Origin: Azotobacter paspali
Lineage (GTDB): Bacteria; Pseudomonadota; Gammaproteobacteria; Pseudomonadales; Pseudomonadaceae
Length of the DNA: 64,000 nt
Reading direction: 5' to 3' (one strand)
NCBI RefSeq assembly: GCF_042434745.1
Contig: NZ_JBHLSS010000003.1
The position numbers and the translations under genes are program-made. This document shows, piece by piece, positions 1 to 7,554 of the stretch (within the stretch, counting starts at the first letter, position 1; the number at the start of each line of letters is the position of its first letter). The notes under the pieces were generated by a model. The model searched no databases. It had not been told where the DNA came from and was given only the letters and a program-made list of their open reading frames with translations.

Positions 1-1
1 G

Positions 2-130
2 CGTCTGGTGCTGGCGCCGCTGGGGGACCGGCTGGGATTTCAGCCGATCATCACGCACTCCTTCACGCACAGCGAAATGCGTGAAGAGGCGGAGATCATC
101 GACGAGGCTTCCGCCAGTTCTGGCGTTTGA
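2..130 (+). CDS. C-terminal tail of an unrecognised protein, cut by the window edge
   Basis: An open frame enters from the left edge and stops with TGA at 128-130. The 42 visible residues end in an acidic stretch (MREEAEIIDEAS) and I recognise no family. Its position next to a palindrome-rich region and P2-like phage genes suggests a prophage gene, but that is inference from context only. The start lies outside the window. Confidence 0.35.
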   Translation, partial: RLVLAPLGDRLGFQPIITHSFTHSEMREEAEIIDEASASSGV

Positions 131-338
131 AACGGATCAACCTGTCCGCCGGCCTGGATCAAGTCCCCGGATCGGGATAGGTTCCGAGTGTGGGGACAGC
201 GCCACGCTGTGGCCAGGCTGCCACCGTGGAATCAACACGCCGTGTCGAAATCAACACACTGTGCCGGGAATGGCAGTCTGAGCCGAAACAGACCAAATCG
301 TCTCACTGGGCACGCTTCAACCCCCAGCGGGGGATGGA

Positions 339-356
339 TGGTCCAGAACTGGACCA
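339..356. promoter_or_regulatory. Palindrome TGGTCCAG-AA-CTGGACCA
   Basis: Perfect 8-bp arms around a 2-bp spacer. It has the size and symmetry of a repressor operator, and no gene lies over it. The binding protein is unknown. Confidence 0.4.
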
Positions 357-507
357 TGCTCGGATGCTCAAACCGCCGCCGTAGCGGTTTCGGACATTGG
401 CCGAAAGCTCGGCTGATGTGGGCCGGGTTAGCGGAAAAAACCGACTCGGTTCCTGCTAGGTTTCTCCGATTTCAAATCGAAGTATTCCTGCCGCCAGCGC
501 TACGGGC

Positions 508-529
508 ATCGGCTAGAAGTTCAGCCGAT
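508..529. promoter_or_regulatory. Inverted repeat ATCGGCT-N8-AGCCGAT
   Basis: Two perfect 7-bp arms (508-514 and 523-529) separated by 8 bp. It could be an operator or an RNA hairpin. It is one of a series of unrelated dyads in the same non-coding stretch. Confidence 0.35.
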
Positions 530-731
530 CTACCTGCCCCGCCTGCGAGTGGGCATCACTTATCGGCGAAGGGAACCTGAAAAAACCTGAAAACCCACCC
601 CGCCGCGTGTGGGGGATCGCCGCCGCCTGAATGTCAGGTTTTGACAGGTTCTCACCCGCCCCGCGTGCGCGTGGGGGCACTTCTCACTTCTGCCGTTGGC
701 TGAAGTTAGTACGCGCTCGTGCCAGGGGCTG

Positions 732-750
732 ACTACAAAACTTTTGTAGT
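732..750. promoter_or_regulatory. 19-bp perfect palindrome ACTACAAAA-C-TTTTGTAGT
   Basis: Arms of 9 bp around one central base, AT-rich within GC-rich surroundings. This is a typical size for a dimeric phage-repressor or antitoxin operator. The CCTGA-AAGA-TCAGG dyad at 756-769 lies directly beside it. No adjacent regulator gene is visible. Confidence 0.45.
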
Positions 751-924
751 GACCGCCTGAAAGATCAGGAGATGTTCACCAGCAGAGGAAACGTCATCCC
801 CCACCGGGGGAACACCACCCCGAGGCGGGGGAGTGACGACGATCACCAGTGCCAGCAGGGAGTCATCCGGGCGGGCTTGGGGCTGGTCAAAAAGCAGCCG
901 AAAAGAGGCCAGCAGCCGGCATCT

Positions 925-942
925 TGTACACCAGTGTGTACA
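925..942. promoter_or_regulatory. Palindrome TGTACAC-CAGT-GTGTACA
   Basis: Perfect 7-bp arms with a 4-bp spacer. Operator-like, in the stretch just before the GGTTAGAAA array. Confidence 0.4.
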
Positions 943-1008
943 CATGAACTTTCAAAATGCCTGAAAGCCTCGCTATTACTGAATGGTTATGTTCCCTTCG
1001 CCGAAAAA

Positions 1009-1291
1009 GGTTAGAAAGGTAATTTGCCGACTGAAAGCGCCTGAAAGCCACGAACGGTGGGGCCTGCAGCGATTCTGCAAAAGGTTAGAAACGGGTTAGA
1101 AAAAGGTTAGGAAATTACCTTTTCAAAAGGTTAGAAACTCGTCTTTCAATGTCCCTATAAATCAAGGACTTAGATAAAAATTACCTTCCTTCTAACCATT
1201 TCTAACCTTCCCAAGGTCAGGGCTGCAGCCCTAGTGCCATGCGGGCTTCAGCAGTGCCGAACTGCTTTTCTAACCTTCTAACCTTCTAACC
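1009..1291. repeat. Convergent iteron-like array of GGTTAGAAA boxes
   Basis: Five forward copies start at 1009, 1083, 1094, 1105 (variant GGTTAGGAAA) and 1129. Five reverse copies (TTCTAACC) lie at 1190-1197, 1199-1207, 1267-1275, 1276-1283 and 1284-1291. All forward copies precede all reverse copies, and they flank a short AT-rich centre (about 1138-1189). Some neighbours sit 8-11 bp apart. The layout resembles initiator-binding iterons at a replication origin, or a multi-site operator. The protein that binds it is not identified. Confidence 0.5.
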
Positions 1292-1590
1292 TTTTTCCGA
1301 TGCCTTCCTGAAAAATTGCTCTCTGCCTGCCCCTGCCGTTCTTTGCCTTGGGCATCTAGACCCCATCCGTGAAGGGATCTGAAGGCTTTTCCCATCCCTG
1401 ATAATCCCCGCACAGCGCCCAGCTTGCCTGTCCTGCGCCGAGCCGAAGGTGTGAAGAAAAAGCGACCTGTTTAGCCCGCAGGTGTCGTGGGGGGACAACT
1501 GCGCGCGCCGGGTGGCGCTTGGATTCTTGTCGTCGCTTATGAGAGGCTCGCAAAGCACGCTTTCGTGCTCGCTATAAGGAGAGAAGCGAT

Positions 1591-1992
1591 ATGCAGAGAG
1601 ACCCAGAGCTGATCAGACAACTCATGCTGAGGCTTGAGTCTTTTCCTATGGGGCGGGGAGCAGTCTTAATGCTCGACCCATGTGAGGATTTGCTCGTCGA
1701 AGGCTATTCGCACGATCAGATCGACTATCACATGCGCCAGATACTCATGAGTGGGTGGGTGGATATGGCAGGTGGATTGGGAATAAGTATTAGCGGGAAA
1801 TTCTCATTTAGAGCCCTGACCCCCGCCGGTCATGATTTTGTCGACTCGGTCAGAGATGAAGCAATCTGGAGGCTGACGAAGAATGGTGTGACTGAGGCTG
1901 GTGGGTTCACCCTTGAAACGCTTTCCGCGCTTGGCAAGGCTTTCCTAAAAAAACAGGTCGAGAAGCTCACGGGCTTAGAACTGCCTGGCTAG
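1591..1992 (+). CDS. DUF2513 family protein
   Basis: A 133-residue protein starting at ATG with a clear AAGGAG ribosome-binding site at 1576-1581. The N-terminal MQRDPELIRQLMLRLE pattern, the central GYSHDQIDYHMRQIL helix and the LTPAGHDFVDSVRDEAIW segment are the hallmarks of DUF2513. This is a family of small winged-helix-like proteins common in prophages and mobile DNA; its biochemical role is unknown. It stands alone between the palindrome-rich region and the portal remnant, and ends just before a hairpin shared with the converging phage gene. It appears intact. A DNA-binding role is plausible from the helix-strand pattern but not shown. Confidence 0.75.
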   Translation: MQRDPELIRQLMLRLESFPMGRGAVLMLDPCEDLLVEGYSHDQIDYHMRQILMSGWVDMAGGLGISISGKFSFRALTPAGHDFVDSVRDEAIWRLTKNGVTEAGGFTLETLSALGKAFLKKQVEKLTGLELPG

Positions 1993-2001
1993 GAATGAAA
2001 A

Positions 2002-2021
2002 AGCCCGCCGGATGGCGGGCT
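2002..2021 (-). terminator. Rho-independent terminator between converging genes
   Basis: AGCCCGCC-GGAT-GGCGGGCT, an 8-bp perfect stem with a 4-base loop. Read on the minus strand it is followed by TTTTT (complement of 1998-2002), so it best serves the portal gene arriving from the right. It may also stop transcription of the DUF2513 gene. Confidence 0.7.
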
Positions 2022-2044
2022 GGTGATAGTGCTGCTGGGACGTG

Positions 2045-2600
2045 TCATCCGGTTGCGCCATGCAACTCATACTCCCTGAACCGAATCACCTCCTCCCCAA
2101 CCCACTCATTCACCGCCAGCATGCGCGCTTGGATCGGCTCCAGCTCGTTGGCCGCGTAGACCAGCGCGGCATCCTTCACCGAGCCGAAGCCGCCGGCGTT
2201 TTGCGGCACAACCCCCATCAACTGCGGCGGGATGCGCAGCCCGGCCAGCATGTCGTCGCGGGTGATGTTCTTGATGTTGCTGAACTCGTCCTTGGCCGCC
2301 ACCTCGCTGACCGGGATGACCTGGACGCCATCCTTCTTGCCGCCCGGCGAGTAGAGGAACAGGTTGCGAAAGTTCCCCGGCCCCTTGGCGCTGCGCAGTG
2401 CCTCGCGCAGAGCATTGACGTCCTTCTCGTTCTGCGCTGCGTCGCTCATGTAGAGGATGAACCCGGCATGCGAGCCGTTCAGGTAATAGTGTCGCCAGAA
2501 CATGGTCGCGCTCTCGTTGAGCAGTGCCGACTGCAGCGCCGCCAGCTATTCCGGCAAGCCATACACCTCTTGGTTGATATCGGCCTCGCGGGGAACGTCC
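2045..2600 (-). pseudogene. P2-like phage portal protein (gpQ family), truncated remnant
   Basis: The minus-strand frame carries the C-terminal part of a P2/PBSX-type capsid portal protein, the dodecameric ring through which DNA enters the head. Recognisable segments are the INQEVYGLPE stretch, LQSALLNESATMFWRHYYLNG, SHAGFILYMSD, and PQLMGVVPQNAGGFGS near the end. The N-terminal half is missing: similarity ends at about 2600, where a plus-strand late-control gene begins. The codon after GLPE is TAG where the family has Tyr, so the fragment is also interrupted by a nonsense mutation. The longest uninterrupted piece is 2045-2503. Clearly non-functional. Confidence 0.85.
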
Positions 2601-3050
2601 ACACAGACCAGGCCAGCGCCCTGAACGCCGCCCGGGGTGAGTGGAGCCGCCTGCAGCGCGGTACGGCGACGCTCAGCTACAGCATGGCCAAGGGCCGTCC
2701 GGACCTGATCCCCGAGCTGACCTACACCCTGACTGGTATCAAGGACGAGATCGCCGCCATCACCTGGCTAGGCGCCCATGTCGCGCACACTTCACGGCCG
2801 ACGCCTACACCACCAGCCTGGAGCTGGAGTCCAAGCTGCCGGACGGCGAGGAGATTTTCGACCTGGCCGAGGAGGTGGCCAACTACACCGGCGTGTTGGC
2901 CTGGTACCGGGACGAGAAGATGGGCAAGGAGAGCACGGCCACAGCAGGCGACCAGACCCGGCCAAGCGCCTGACGCCGCTCTATACGAGCAAGGCGGCGG
3001 CGGAACGGGCAGTGGAGAGGGAGTGGAAGAAGATGCAGGCGGCAGGGTAA
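2601..3050 (+). pseudogene. P2-like late-control gene D protein (gpD), C-terminal remnant
   Basis: The plus strand encodes the C-terminal region of a P2 gpD-type baseplate/tail protein: DQASALNAARGEWSRLQRG, SYSMAKGRPDLIPEL, FTADAYTTSLELESKL, then LYTSKAAAERAVEREWKKMQ before TAA at 3048-3050. These segments lie in three frames, so there are at least two frameshifts, near 2785 and near 2955. The first ~200 residues are absent and the 5' side abuts the truncated portal gene. In P2-type phages Q and D lie at opposite ends of the late region, so one large deletion would create this junction. Confidence 0.8.
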
Positions 3051-3072
3051 GGAGTAAAAAGAGCCAAATTAA

Positions 3073-3132
3073 GTGTGTATAGTGTGCATAAATCTATTGC
3101 TTCTTCGGATCTTGGTGTGTATAGCACACACC
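3073..3132. promoter_or_regulatory. Tandem operator sites upstream of hicA
   Basis: A 19-bp palindrome GGTGTGTATAGCACACACC occupies 3114-3132. A second, imperfect copy (GTGTGTATAGTGTGCAT) lies at 3073-3089, sharing the core GTGTGTATAG. The pair sits 24 bp or more before the hicA start, where HicB-family antitoxins normally bind to repress their own operon. Assignment to HicB is inferred from position. Confidence 0.6.
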
Positions 3133-3155
3133 ATCAAGACAACGAAGGAGACTTG

Positions 3156-3338
3156 ATGAGGAGTAGAGAGGTCATCAAACGGATTGAGGCGGATGGTTGG
3201 TACTGGGTCGCAACCAAAGGCGACCACCACCAGTTCAAGCATCCGACCAAGCCGGGACGAGTGACGGTGCCGCACCCGAACTCCGATATCCCGAAAGGAA
3301 CTCTCAACAACATATGGAAGCAAGCCGGCCTCAAGTGA
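3156..3338 (+). CDS. hicA: HicA-type mRNA interferase toxin
   Basis: A 60-residue protein with the HicA double-stranded-RNA-binding fold signature: MRSREVIKRIEADGW, then KGDHHQFKHP with the catalytic His, then VTVPHPNSDIPKGTLNNIWKQAGL. The family cleaves mRNA and tmRNA to arrest growth and is neutralised by HicB. I chose ATG 3156 because AAGGAG lies at 3145-3150; an upstream in-frame start at 3075 would read through the operator. hicB follows after 47 bp, so the two form a toxin-first operon, the usual order. No lesion is visible. Confidence 0.9.
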   Translation: MRSREVIKRIEADGWYWVATKGDHHQFKHPTKPGRVTVPHPNSDIPKGTLNNIWKQAGLK

Positions 3339-3344
3339 GGCCGG
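3325..3344 (+). promoter_or_regulatory. Stem-loop over the hicA stop codon
   Basis: CCGGCCTCA-AG-TGAGGCCGG has 9-bp perfect arms, and the hicA TGA lies inside the right arm (3336-3338). It could attenuate read-through from hicA to hicB or slow mRNA decay. There is no T-run, so it is not a classical terminator. Confidence 0.4.
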
Positions 3345-3385
3345 TTCTACTCGGATTAAGGCTCCACGCACGAAGAGGTACCTTA

Positions 3386-3790
3386 ATGAAATTTCCTGTT
3401 GTTCTGCATAAAGATCCCGATAGCGACTATGGCGTGACCATTCCTGATGTCCCTGGTAGCTTCTCGGCCGGCGCCACGATGGATGAGGCGCTTGAAAATA
3501 CCCTCGAAGCGCTTGCCCTCCACTTCGAGGGGCTGGTGGCCGATGGGGAGCCGTTGCCGCAGCCGAAGACGCTTGAGGCACACGCAGCGAACCCGGACTA
3601 TGCCGGTGGCGTGTGGGCGTTGGTCGACTTCGACGTGACGCCCTATTTGGGCAAGGCTGTGCGCTTCAACGCCACCTTGCCAGAGCATCTCTTGGCCAGG
3701 ATCGACAACTACGTGAAGCATCATCCGGAGCAGAAAAGCCGGTCCGGCTTCCTGGCCGAGGCCGCGTTGAAGATGTTGCAGCAAGGCTAG
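3386..3790 (+). CDS. hicB: HicB-type antitoxin
   Basis: A 134-residue two-domain antitoxin. Residues 1-70 form the partially degraded RNase-H-like HicB fold (MKFPVVLHKDPDSDYGVTIPDVPGSFSAG and MDEALENTLEALALHFE). Residues ~90-134 form a ribbon-helix-helix-like DNA-binding tail (VRFNATLPEHLLARIDNYV). It should bind HicA directly and repress the operon through the palindromes upstream of hicA. The ATG at 3386 gives the standard HicB N-terminus. The gene looks intact, so the pair is probably active despite lying in a decayed prophage scar, where addiction could help retain the locus. Confidence 0.9.
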   Translation: MKFPVVLHKDPDSDYGVTIPDVPGSFSAGATMDEALENTLEALALHFEGLVADGEPLPQPKTLEAHAANPDYAGGVWALVDFDVTPYLGKAVRFNATLPEHLLARIDNYVKHHPEQKSRSGFLAEAALKMLQQG

Positions 3791-3884
3791 CGTTACGACT
3801 ACCTTCCACACGCCGCTGCCAAATCAGCGGCCTGGGCTTGGCGGCCCGGTTTCTCAGGCGGACACGACCGCCGTTAAAACGGTT

Positions 3885-3955
3885 TTTTGAACGTCAATGG
3901 CGTGCCGGTCGAGAAATGTCCACACTGTCGCCAAGCTGACACGGACGCCACGCAT
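3885..3955 (-). mobile_element. Fragment of an IS630-family transposase
   Basis: About 70 bp match, with few differences, the N-terminal helix-turn-helix part of the IS630 copy at 6595-7455 (RGVRVSLATVWTFLDRHA on the minus strand). The rest of the reading frame is not recognisable here. It is a relic only. Confidence 0.65.
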
Positions 3956-4559
3956 GCTGCCGGTCCACGGAGCCCGAGCGGTGCTCAGGCACAGCCAGAA
4001 CAAGGCGGATCGACGCAGCCAGTGGCTCCAGCGCTTGCTGTGTCGACGCAACCCGAGCATCGCCACGGTCGCTTTGGCGAACAAGAATGCCCGGATCATC
4101 TGAGCGATCCTCGGTCGGGGAGATTGCTATCAACCTAGCTGAAAATAAAATCGCAGGCTGCACAGCCTGCAAAATATTGGGCAGTAACCAGTACGATTGC
4201 ACAGTGACATGCAGCGATGACGAACCGGTCGAACCGGCATGTGTAAAGCCTGCACAGTGCGTCGGCGCAGCCTGCAAGCAAGGCCGCTAGATCAATCAGG
4301 CACACATGAGCGGATTTCCATCATGGCTCGGGGCAGCCAATGCCTCATCGGAAGCCGGATATACGCAACCGGATATACGCAAGCAGTCGTACCTACGTTC
4401 GTCGGCAGGGCAAATCACTGGCAAACCAGGGGGAGTCCATATACGCACTATATGCCCGAGCCATTCCGGTCCCCTTGTCTGAACGGGAGAGGGGAACCGA
4501 AATGACCCGGAAGAGCAACCCCTGTATGTCGAATTCGTATTTTCTAGAAATGCTCTAAT
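3956..4559. other. Accessory filler, probably degenerate IS material
   Basis: About 600 bp with no convincing gene. It contains a direct repeat GGATATACGCAA (from about 4357 and again from about 4371). It ends with AAATGCTCTAA (4548-4558) followed by TA. That 11-mer is the reverse complement of the terminus of the IS630 copy ending near 6595 (TTAGAGCATTT). So an IS630-type end, with its TA target, appears to truncate the alcohol dehydrogenase that follows. Confidence 0.4.
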
Positions 4560-4789
4560 ACGGTTCCGCTGTTGCTGGGCCGCCGCCGGATCGCCGGTTC
4601 ACCGATCGGCGGCATCCGCGAAACCCAGGAGCTGCTCGACTTCTGCGCGAGGAAGAAGATTTTGCCGGACTGCGAAATGATCTGCATGGATCAGATCAGA
4701 TCAACGACGCCTACGAACGCATGGAGAAGGCCGACGTGCGCTATCGCTTCGTCATTGATATGGCTTCGCTGTCCGAATGGCCGAGTTAA
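4560..4789 (+). pseudogene. Zinc-type alcohol dehydrogenase (YahK/AdhC-like), 3' remnant
   Basis: Only the last ~70 codons of a medium-chain Zn alcohol dehydrogenase survive: LLGRRRIAGSPIGGIRETQE, LLDFCARKKILPDCEMI, then in another frame YERMEKADVRYRFVIDMASL before TAA at 4787-4789. The frame break coincides with an extra GATCA in GATCAGATCAGATCAAC near 4690-4705, consistent with slippage within a short repeat. The 5' side ends at an IS630-like terminus at 4558. All of the catalytic domain is lost, so this is a dead fragment. Confidence 0.8.
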
Positions 4790-4956
4790 TCGCCTGCGGC
4801 CAGGCCGGGCAACTGCACTTCCACCTGAGCCGGGTGATGGACAATAGCTTGACGCGGGAACGGGCCACCAAGGCTGTCGTCCACATGAGCATGTACGATA
4901 AGCCGCGATACGTGGGAGCGGGCGGTGGCGAAGCTGGCCCGGTTCTATGGGCGCCT

Positions 4957-6162
4957 TCAGGTCGCGGCACACTCCTGTCTCGCCTCGGTCGAGAAGTACA
5001 GCAGGGCCGCCAGCGGCAGGGCGAGGCCGATCGACGAAGCGAGCGTCCAGCCGCCGTGTGCGTAGGCCCAGGCGCCGAGCGTCGAGCCGATCGCACCGCC
5101 GGCGAAAAAGGTCGCCATGTACAGGCCGTTGAGGCGGCTGCGCTGTTCGGCGCCGAGCATGTAGATCAAGCGCTGGCCCAGGACCAGGTTGGCGGTCACG
5201 CCGGCGTCCAGCACCACGCCGGCTAGCACCAGCAGCGTCAGGGCGGTGTGCGAGCCGGCCGGCGCCAGATGCGTCAGGGCGAAGGCTGCCGCCACCAGCA
5301 CCATCGCCGTGGCACTGCCGGCGCGAGTCAGGCCACGGTCGGCCAGACGCCCGGCCACTGGTGCGCACAGCGCCCCGGCCACGCCGACCAGCGCGAACAG
5401 GGCGATGCCCGATTGCGACAAGCCGAAGGCGGGGCTGGCGAGCAGCAATGGCGTCACTGTCCAAAACAGGCTGAAGGCGGCGAACAGGCAGGCTTGGTAG
5501 AGCGCGCGGCGGCGCAATGCCGGCGTGTTCCGCCAGAGTCGGCCCAGCGAGGCGAGCAGTGCCAGATAGCCGATGCGCTGCTCGGGACGGCGTTCCGGCA
5601 GGGTGCGCCAGAGCACGGTCGCCAGCAGCACCATGACCGCTGCCGACAGCGCGAACACCGCGTGCCAGGAGAGCAGGTCGGCGACGAAACTGGCGACCGG
5701 CCGCGCCAGCATGATGCCGAACATCAAGCCGCTCATCACGTTGCCGACCACCTGTCCGCGCATATGCTCCGGTGCGAAGTGAGCGGCGAAGGGCACCATC
5801 ACCTGCACTGCCACGGAGCCGATGCCGATCAGCCAGGCCGCGGCCAGGAACGGCAGCGCATGCGTCGAGAACGCCGCCAGCAGCAGCGCGGCGGTCACCG
5901 CGACGATCTGCGCCGTCACCAGCCGGCGGTTTTCCAGCAGGTCGCCCAGCGGCACGATCAGCAGCAGACCGAGACCGTAGCCGACCTGGGTCATGGTGAC
6001 GATCAGTCCGGCCAGTTGCGGCGACAGCCCCAGGCTTTGGCTGATCGGCCCGGCCAGCGGCTGGGCGTAGTAGAGATTGGCCACCACCAGCCCGCAGGCC
6101 GCTGCCAGTAGCGGGGTCAGCCAGGCCGGTGGCGTCGGTACGGCAGAAACGTTCCGGTTCAT
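4957..6162 (-). CDS. MFS family efflux transporter
   Basis: A 401-residue protein with about twelve hydrophobic segments, typical of the drug/metabolite:proton antiporter branch of the major facilitator superfamily. Visible signatures include the first helix LLAAACGLVVANLYYAQPLAGP, the loop 2-3 region GYGLGLLLIVPLGDLLENRR, and APVAGRLADRG in the second half. The substrate cannot be told from sequence. I start at ATG 6162 because the upstream in-frame extension has no membrane character and instead overlaps another small frame whose stop overlaps this start (ATGA). No partner regulator is adjacent. Confidence 0.85.
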   Translation of the reverse strand: MNRNVSAVPTPPAWLTPLLAAACGLVVANLYYAQPLAGPISQSLGLSPQLAGLIVTMTQVGYGLGLLLIVPLGDLLENRRLVTAQIVAVTAALLLAAFSTHALPFLAAAWLIGIGSVAVQVMVPFAAHFAPEHMRGQVVGNVMSGLMFGIMLARPVASFVADLLSWHAVFALSAAVMVLLATVLWRTLPERRPEQRIGYLALLASLGRLWRNTPALRRRALYQACLFAAFSLFWTVTPLLLASPAFGLSQSGIALFALVGVAGALCAPVAGRLADRGLTRAGSATAMVLVAAAFALTHLAPAGSHTALTLLVLAGVVLDAGVTANLVLGQRLIYMLGAEQRSRLNGLYMATFFAGGAIGSTLGAWAYAHGGWTLASSIGLALPLAALLYFSTEARQECAAT

Positions 6163-6248
6163 GCGAAAACCTGCTCGGTGAACGGTCGCATCACGCTGAC
6201 CATGCCGCTCTTGCCCTGGCTGCGCTCGCAGACGGTAATTTTCGTCAT
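6159..6248 (-). CDS. 29-residue small ORF coupled to the MFS gene
   Basis: ATG at 6248 follows AAGGAG with good spacing; the frame reads MTKITVCERSQGKSG and ends ...FTEQVFA with TGA overlapping the MFS start codon (ATGA). Such an arrangement suggests translational coupling and perhaps a leader peptide. It could instead be the surviving N-terminus of a lost gene. I recognise no family. Confidence 0.4.
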   Translation of the reverse strand: MTKITVCERSQGKSGMVSVMRPFTEQVFA

Positions 6249-6594
6249 GCTGTGCTCCTTGAAAGTTTGGGTGGGCCGTGCCGCCCGTTCCCGAATGAAA
6301 GGGATGGAGCGGCTCCGGTTCGTGCCGCACGCTCGGTGGCGGACAGGAAGCCCCGGATGGACACCGCCACGAAGCGTCCGTCCCGCCAGGCGCTCACTGC
6401 GCCCAGGCTTTGCCCGCTCCTTGTAGCGCGTAGCCAGTGTGCATACTGCCCGCTGGCGAGCCTGCCGTCACATGCCGCGAAGGGTTGGAAGTCGGGCGGT
6501 GGCGTTTTCATTGCCGCCTGGCCTGGTGCGTGGTGGCGACCGGACCGGCGACGATGATCCCGTTGGCGGCGAAGTGCTCGGTGGTGCCCGGCGG
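6249..6594. other. No recognisable gene
   Basis: About 345 bp between the small ORF and the IS630 end. A minus-strand frame of 88 codons (6245-6511) and a plus-strand frame exist, but neither shows a family signature or a good start. Probably the decayed upstream flank of the MFS gene, including its promoter. Confidence 0.3.
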
Positions 6595-7455
6595 TTAGAG
6601 CATTTTTACCTTATCCCGATTCATATCCGGCGGCCTCGAAGGAGTGCCTGCAGTCCTGTGCAGAGAACTGCGCAATCGCCTCGCCAATGCTCTGCCACAG
6701 CTCCGGCACGGTCCGCACCGCCACCTTTCTCAGCAGTGCCTTGAGCTTGGAGAATGCCCTTTCGATCGGGTTCAGGTCGGGGGCTATAGGGTGGTAGGTA
6801 GCGCAGTGTGGCTCCTGCGCCTTCGATGGCCTGGCCTACCCCCGCCACCTTGTGGGCCGGCGGGTTATCCATCACCACGATATCGCCGGGCGTCAGCTCG
6901 GGTACCAGAACCTGCCCGACATAGGCCAAAAAGACCGGGCCGTTCATGGCGCCATCGAGCACCAGCGGCGCGCGCAGGCCATCCAGCCGCAGGCCGGCGG
7001 TAAAGGTCGTGGTTTTCCAGTGGCCGTGGGGGATCGCGCCCCGGCAGCGCTCGCCGCGAGGGGCCCAGCCCCGCAAGCGGGCCAGGTTCGTCGAAGCGGC
7101 GGTTTCGTCGCCGACGATCCGCTTGCGCCAATCGAAACCGGACTGCTCCTCGATCCATCCCTGTCGGGCTGCCTGGACGTCCGGCCGTTGCTGCTCGGCT
7201 GCAGGCGCCGTCTTTTTTTGAACGTCATGGCGTGCCGGTCGAGAAACCTCCACACCGTCGCCAGGCTGACACGGACGCCACGCTCTCGTTCGAGGGGCGC
7301 GGCGAGTTCGGCCAGCGTCAGGTCGGGGATCTGCTCGCGCAGGCCGAGCAGGTAGTGCGCATGGGGATCGAGCCGCAAGCTCCGGGGCTTGCCCTGTCGG
7401 CGGGCGACAAGTTCCCCGCCTTCCCGGAAGCGCCGTCCCCAGACGATCTGGCGGC
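6595..7455 (-). mobile_element. IS630-family transposase, frameshifted and 5'-truncated
   Basis: The minus strand carries an IS630/Tc1-mariner type DDE transposase in pieces: the N-terminal LDPHAHYLLGLREQIPDLTL and VSLATVWRFLDRHAM; then LARLRGWAPRGERC, PHGHWKTTTF, the MDNPPAHK Asp motif; then PDLNPIERAFSKLKALLRK with the final Glu region in another frame. Frame changes lie near 7220 (the T-run after the HTH) and near 6785 (an extra C). It ends at TTAGAGCATTTTT around 6595. The 5' end fuses at about 7455 to a hydrolase remnant, so the first part of the transposase is missing. Inactive. Confidence 0.85.
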
Positions 7456-7554
7456 GCCTTCGAGGAAGGCGCGCCGGCTGATCCAGCCGTGGACGTAGAA
7501 GTCGTAAAGTTCGAGCAGTTCGGGATGGAAATCCCTGGCGGTGAGACGGGCCAT
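7450..7554 (-). pseudogene. Dienelactone hydrolase-like protein, N-terminal remnant
   Basis: Starting at ATG 7554 the frame reads MARLTARDFHPELLELYDFY followed by a segment ending in RRAFLEGAA. This is the typical N-terminus of the YghX-type dienelactone hydrolase branch that precedes the catalytic domain. After about 35 residues it runs into the IS630 sequence and no alpha/beta hydrolase domain follows anywhere nearby. It lies 15 bp downstream of the O-methyltransferase gene, with which it was probably once co-transcribed. Confidence 0.6.

Larger units (their letters stand above)
318..832. repeat. Family of GC-rich hairpins (CCCC-N-GGGG)
   Basis: Similar C-run/G-run stem-loops occur at about 318-337, 594-617, 653-680, 795-812 and 813-832. 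Each has a run of 4-5 C followed by 4-5 G with a short loop. They resemble each other in outline, but spacing (from directly adjacent up to about 270 bp) and flanks vary. I read them as RNA hairpins or protein sites, not as a CRISPR array. Confidence 0.35.
131..1590. other. Gene-poor prophage control/replication-like region rich in dyads
   Basis: About 1.45 kb with no convincing gene; the short frames here have no recognisable content. It holds at least four separate perfect dyads (339-356, 508-529, 732-750, 925-942), a set of GC-rich hairpins (318-832), a recurring CCTGA(AA) motif (576, 586, 626, 756, 960, 1040) often paired with TCAGG, and a convergent array of GGTTAGAAA boxes (1009-1291). 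Its place between an unknown gene tail and phage genes suggests an operator or replication-origin region of the collapsed prophage. Function is inferred. Confidence 0.5.

Noticed and set aside
318..832. GC hairpins resembling type I-E CRISPR repeats
   Set aside because: Spacing is irregular, the sequences differ, and no cas genes are present; they are hairpins of another kind.
2641..2973. Independent 110-residue gene
   Set aside because: It is the middle frame of the frameshifted gpD remnant.
2042..3082. A 346-codon plus-strand frame across the prophage remnant
   Set aside because: Its first half is antisense to the portal gene and its second half is only part of gpD in one of three frames; not a real gene.
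5248..6111. Long plus-strand frame opposite the MFS gene
   Set aside because: Gln/Arg/His-rich shadow of a high-GC gene on the other strand; the MFS frame has clear helices.
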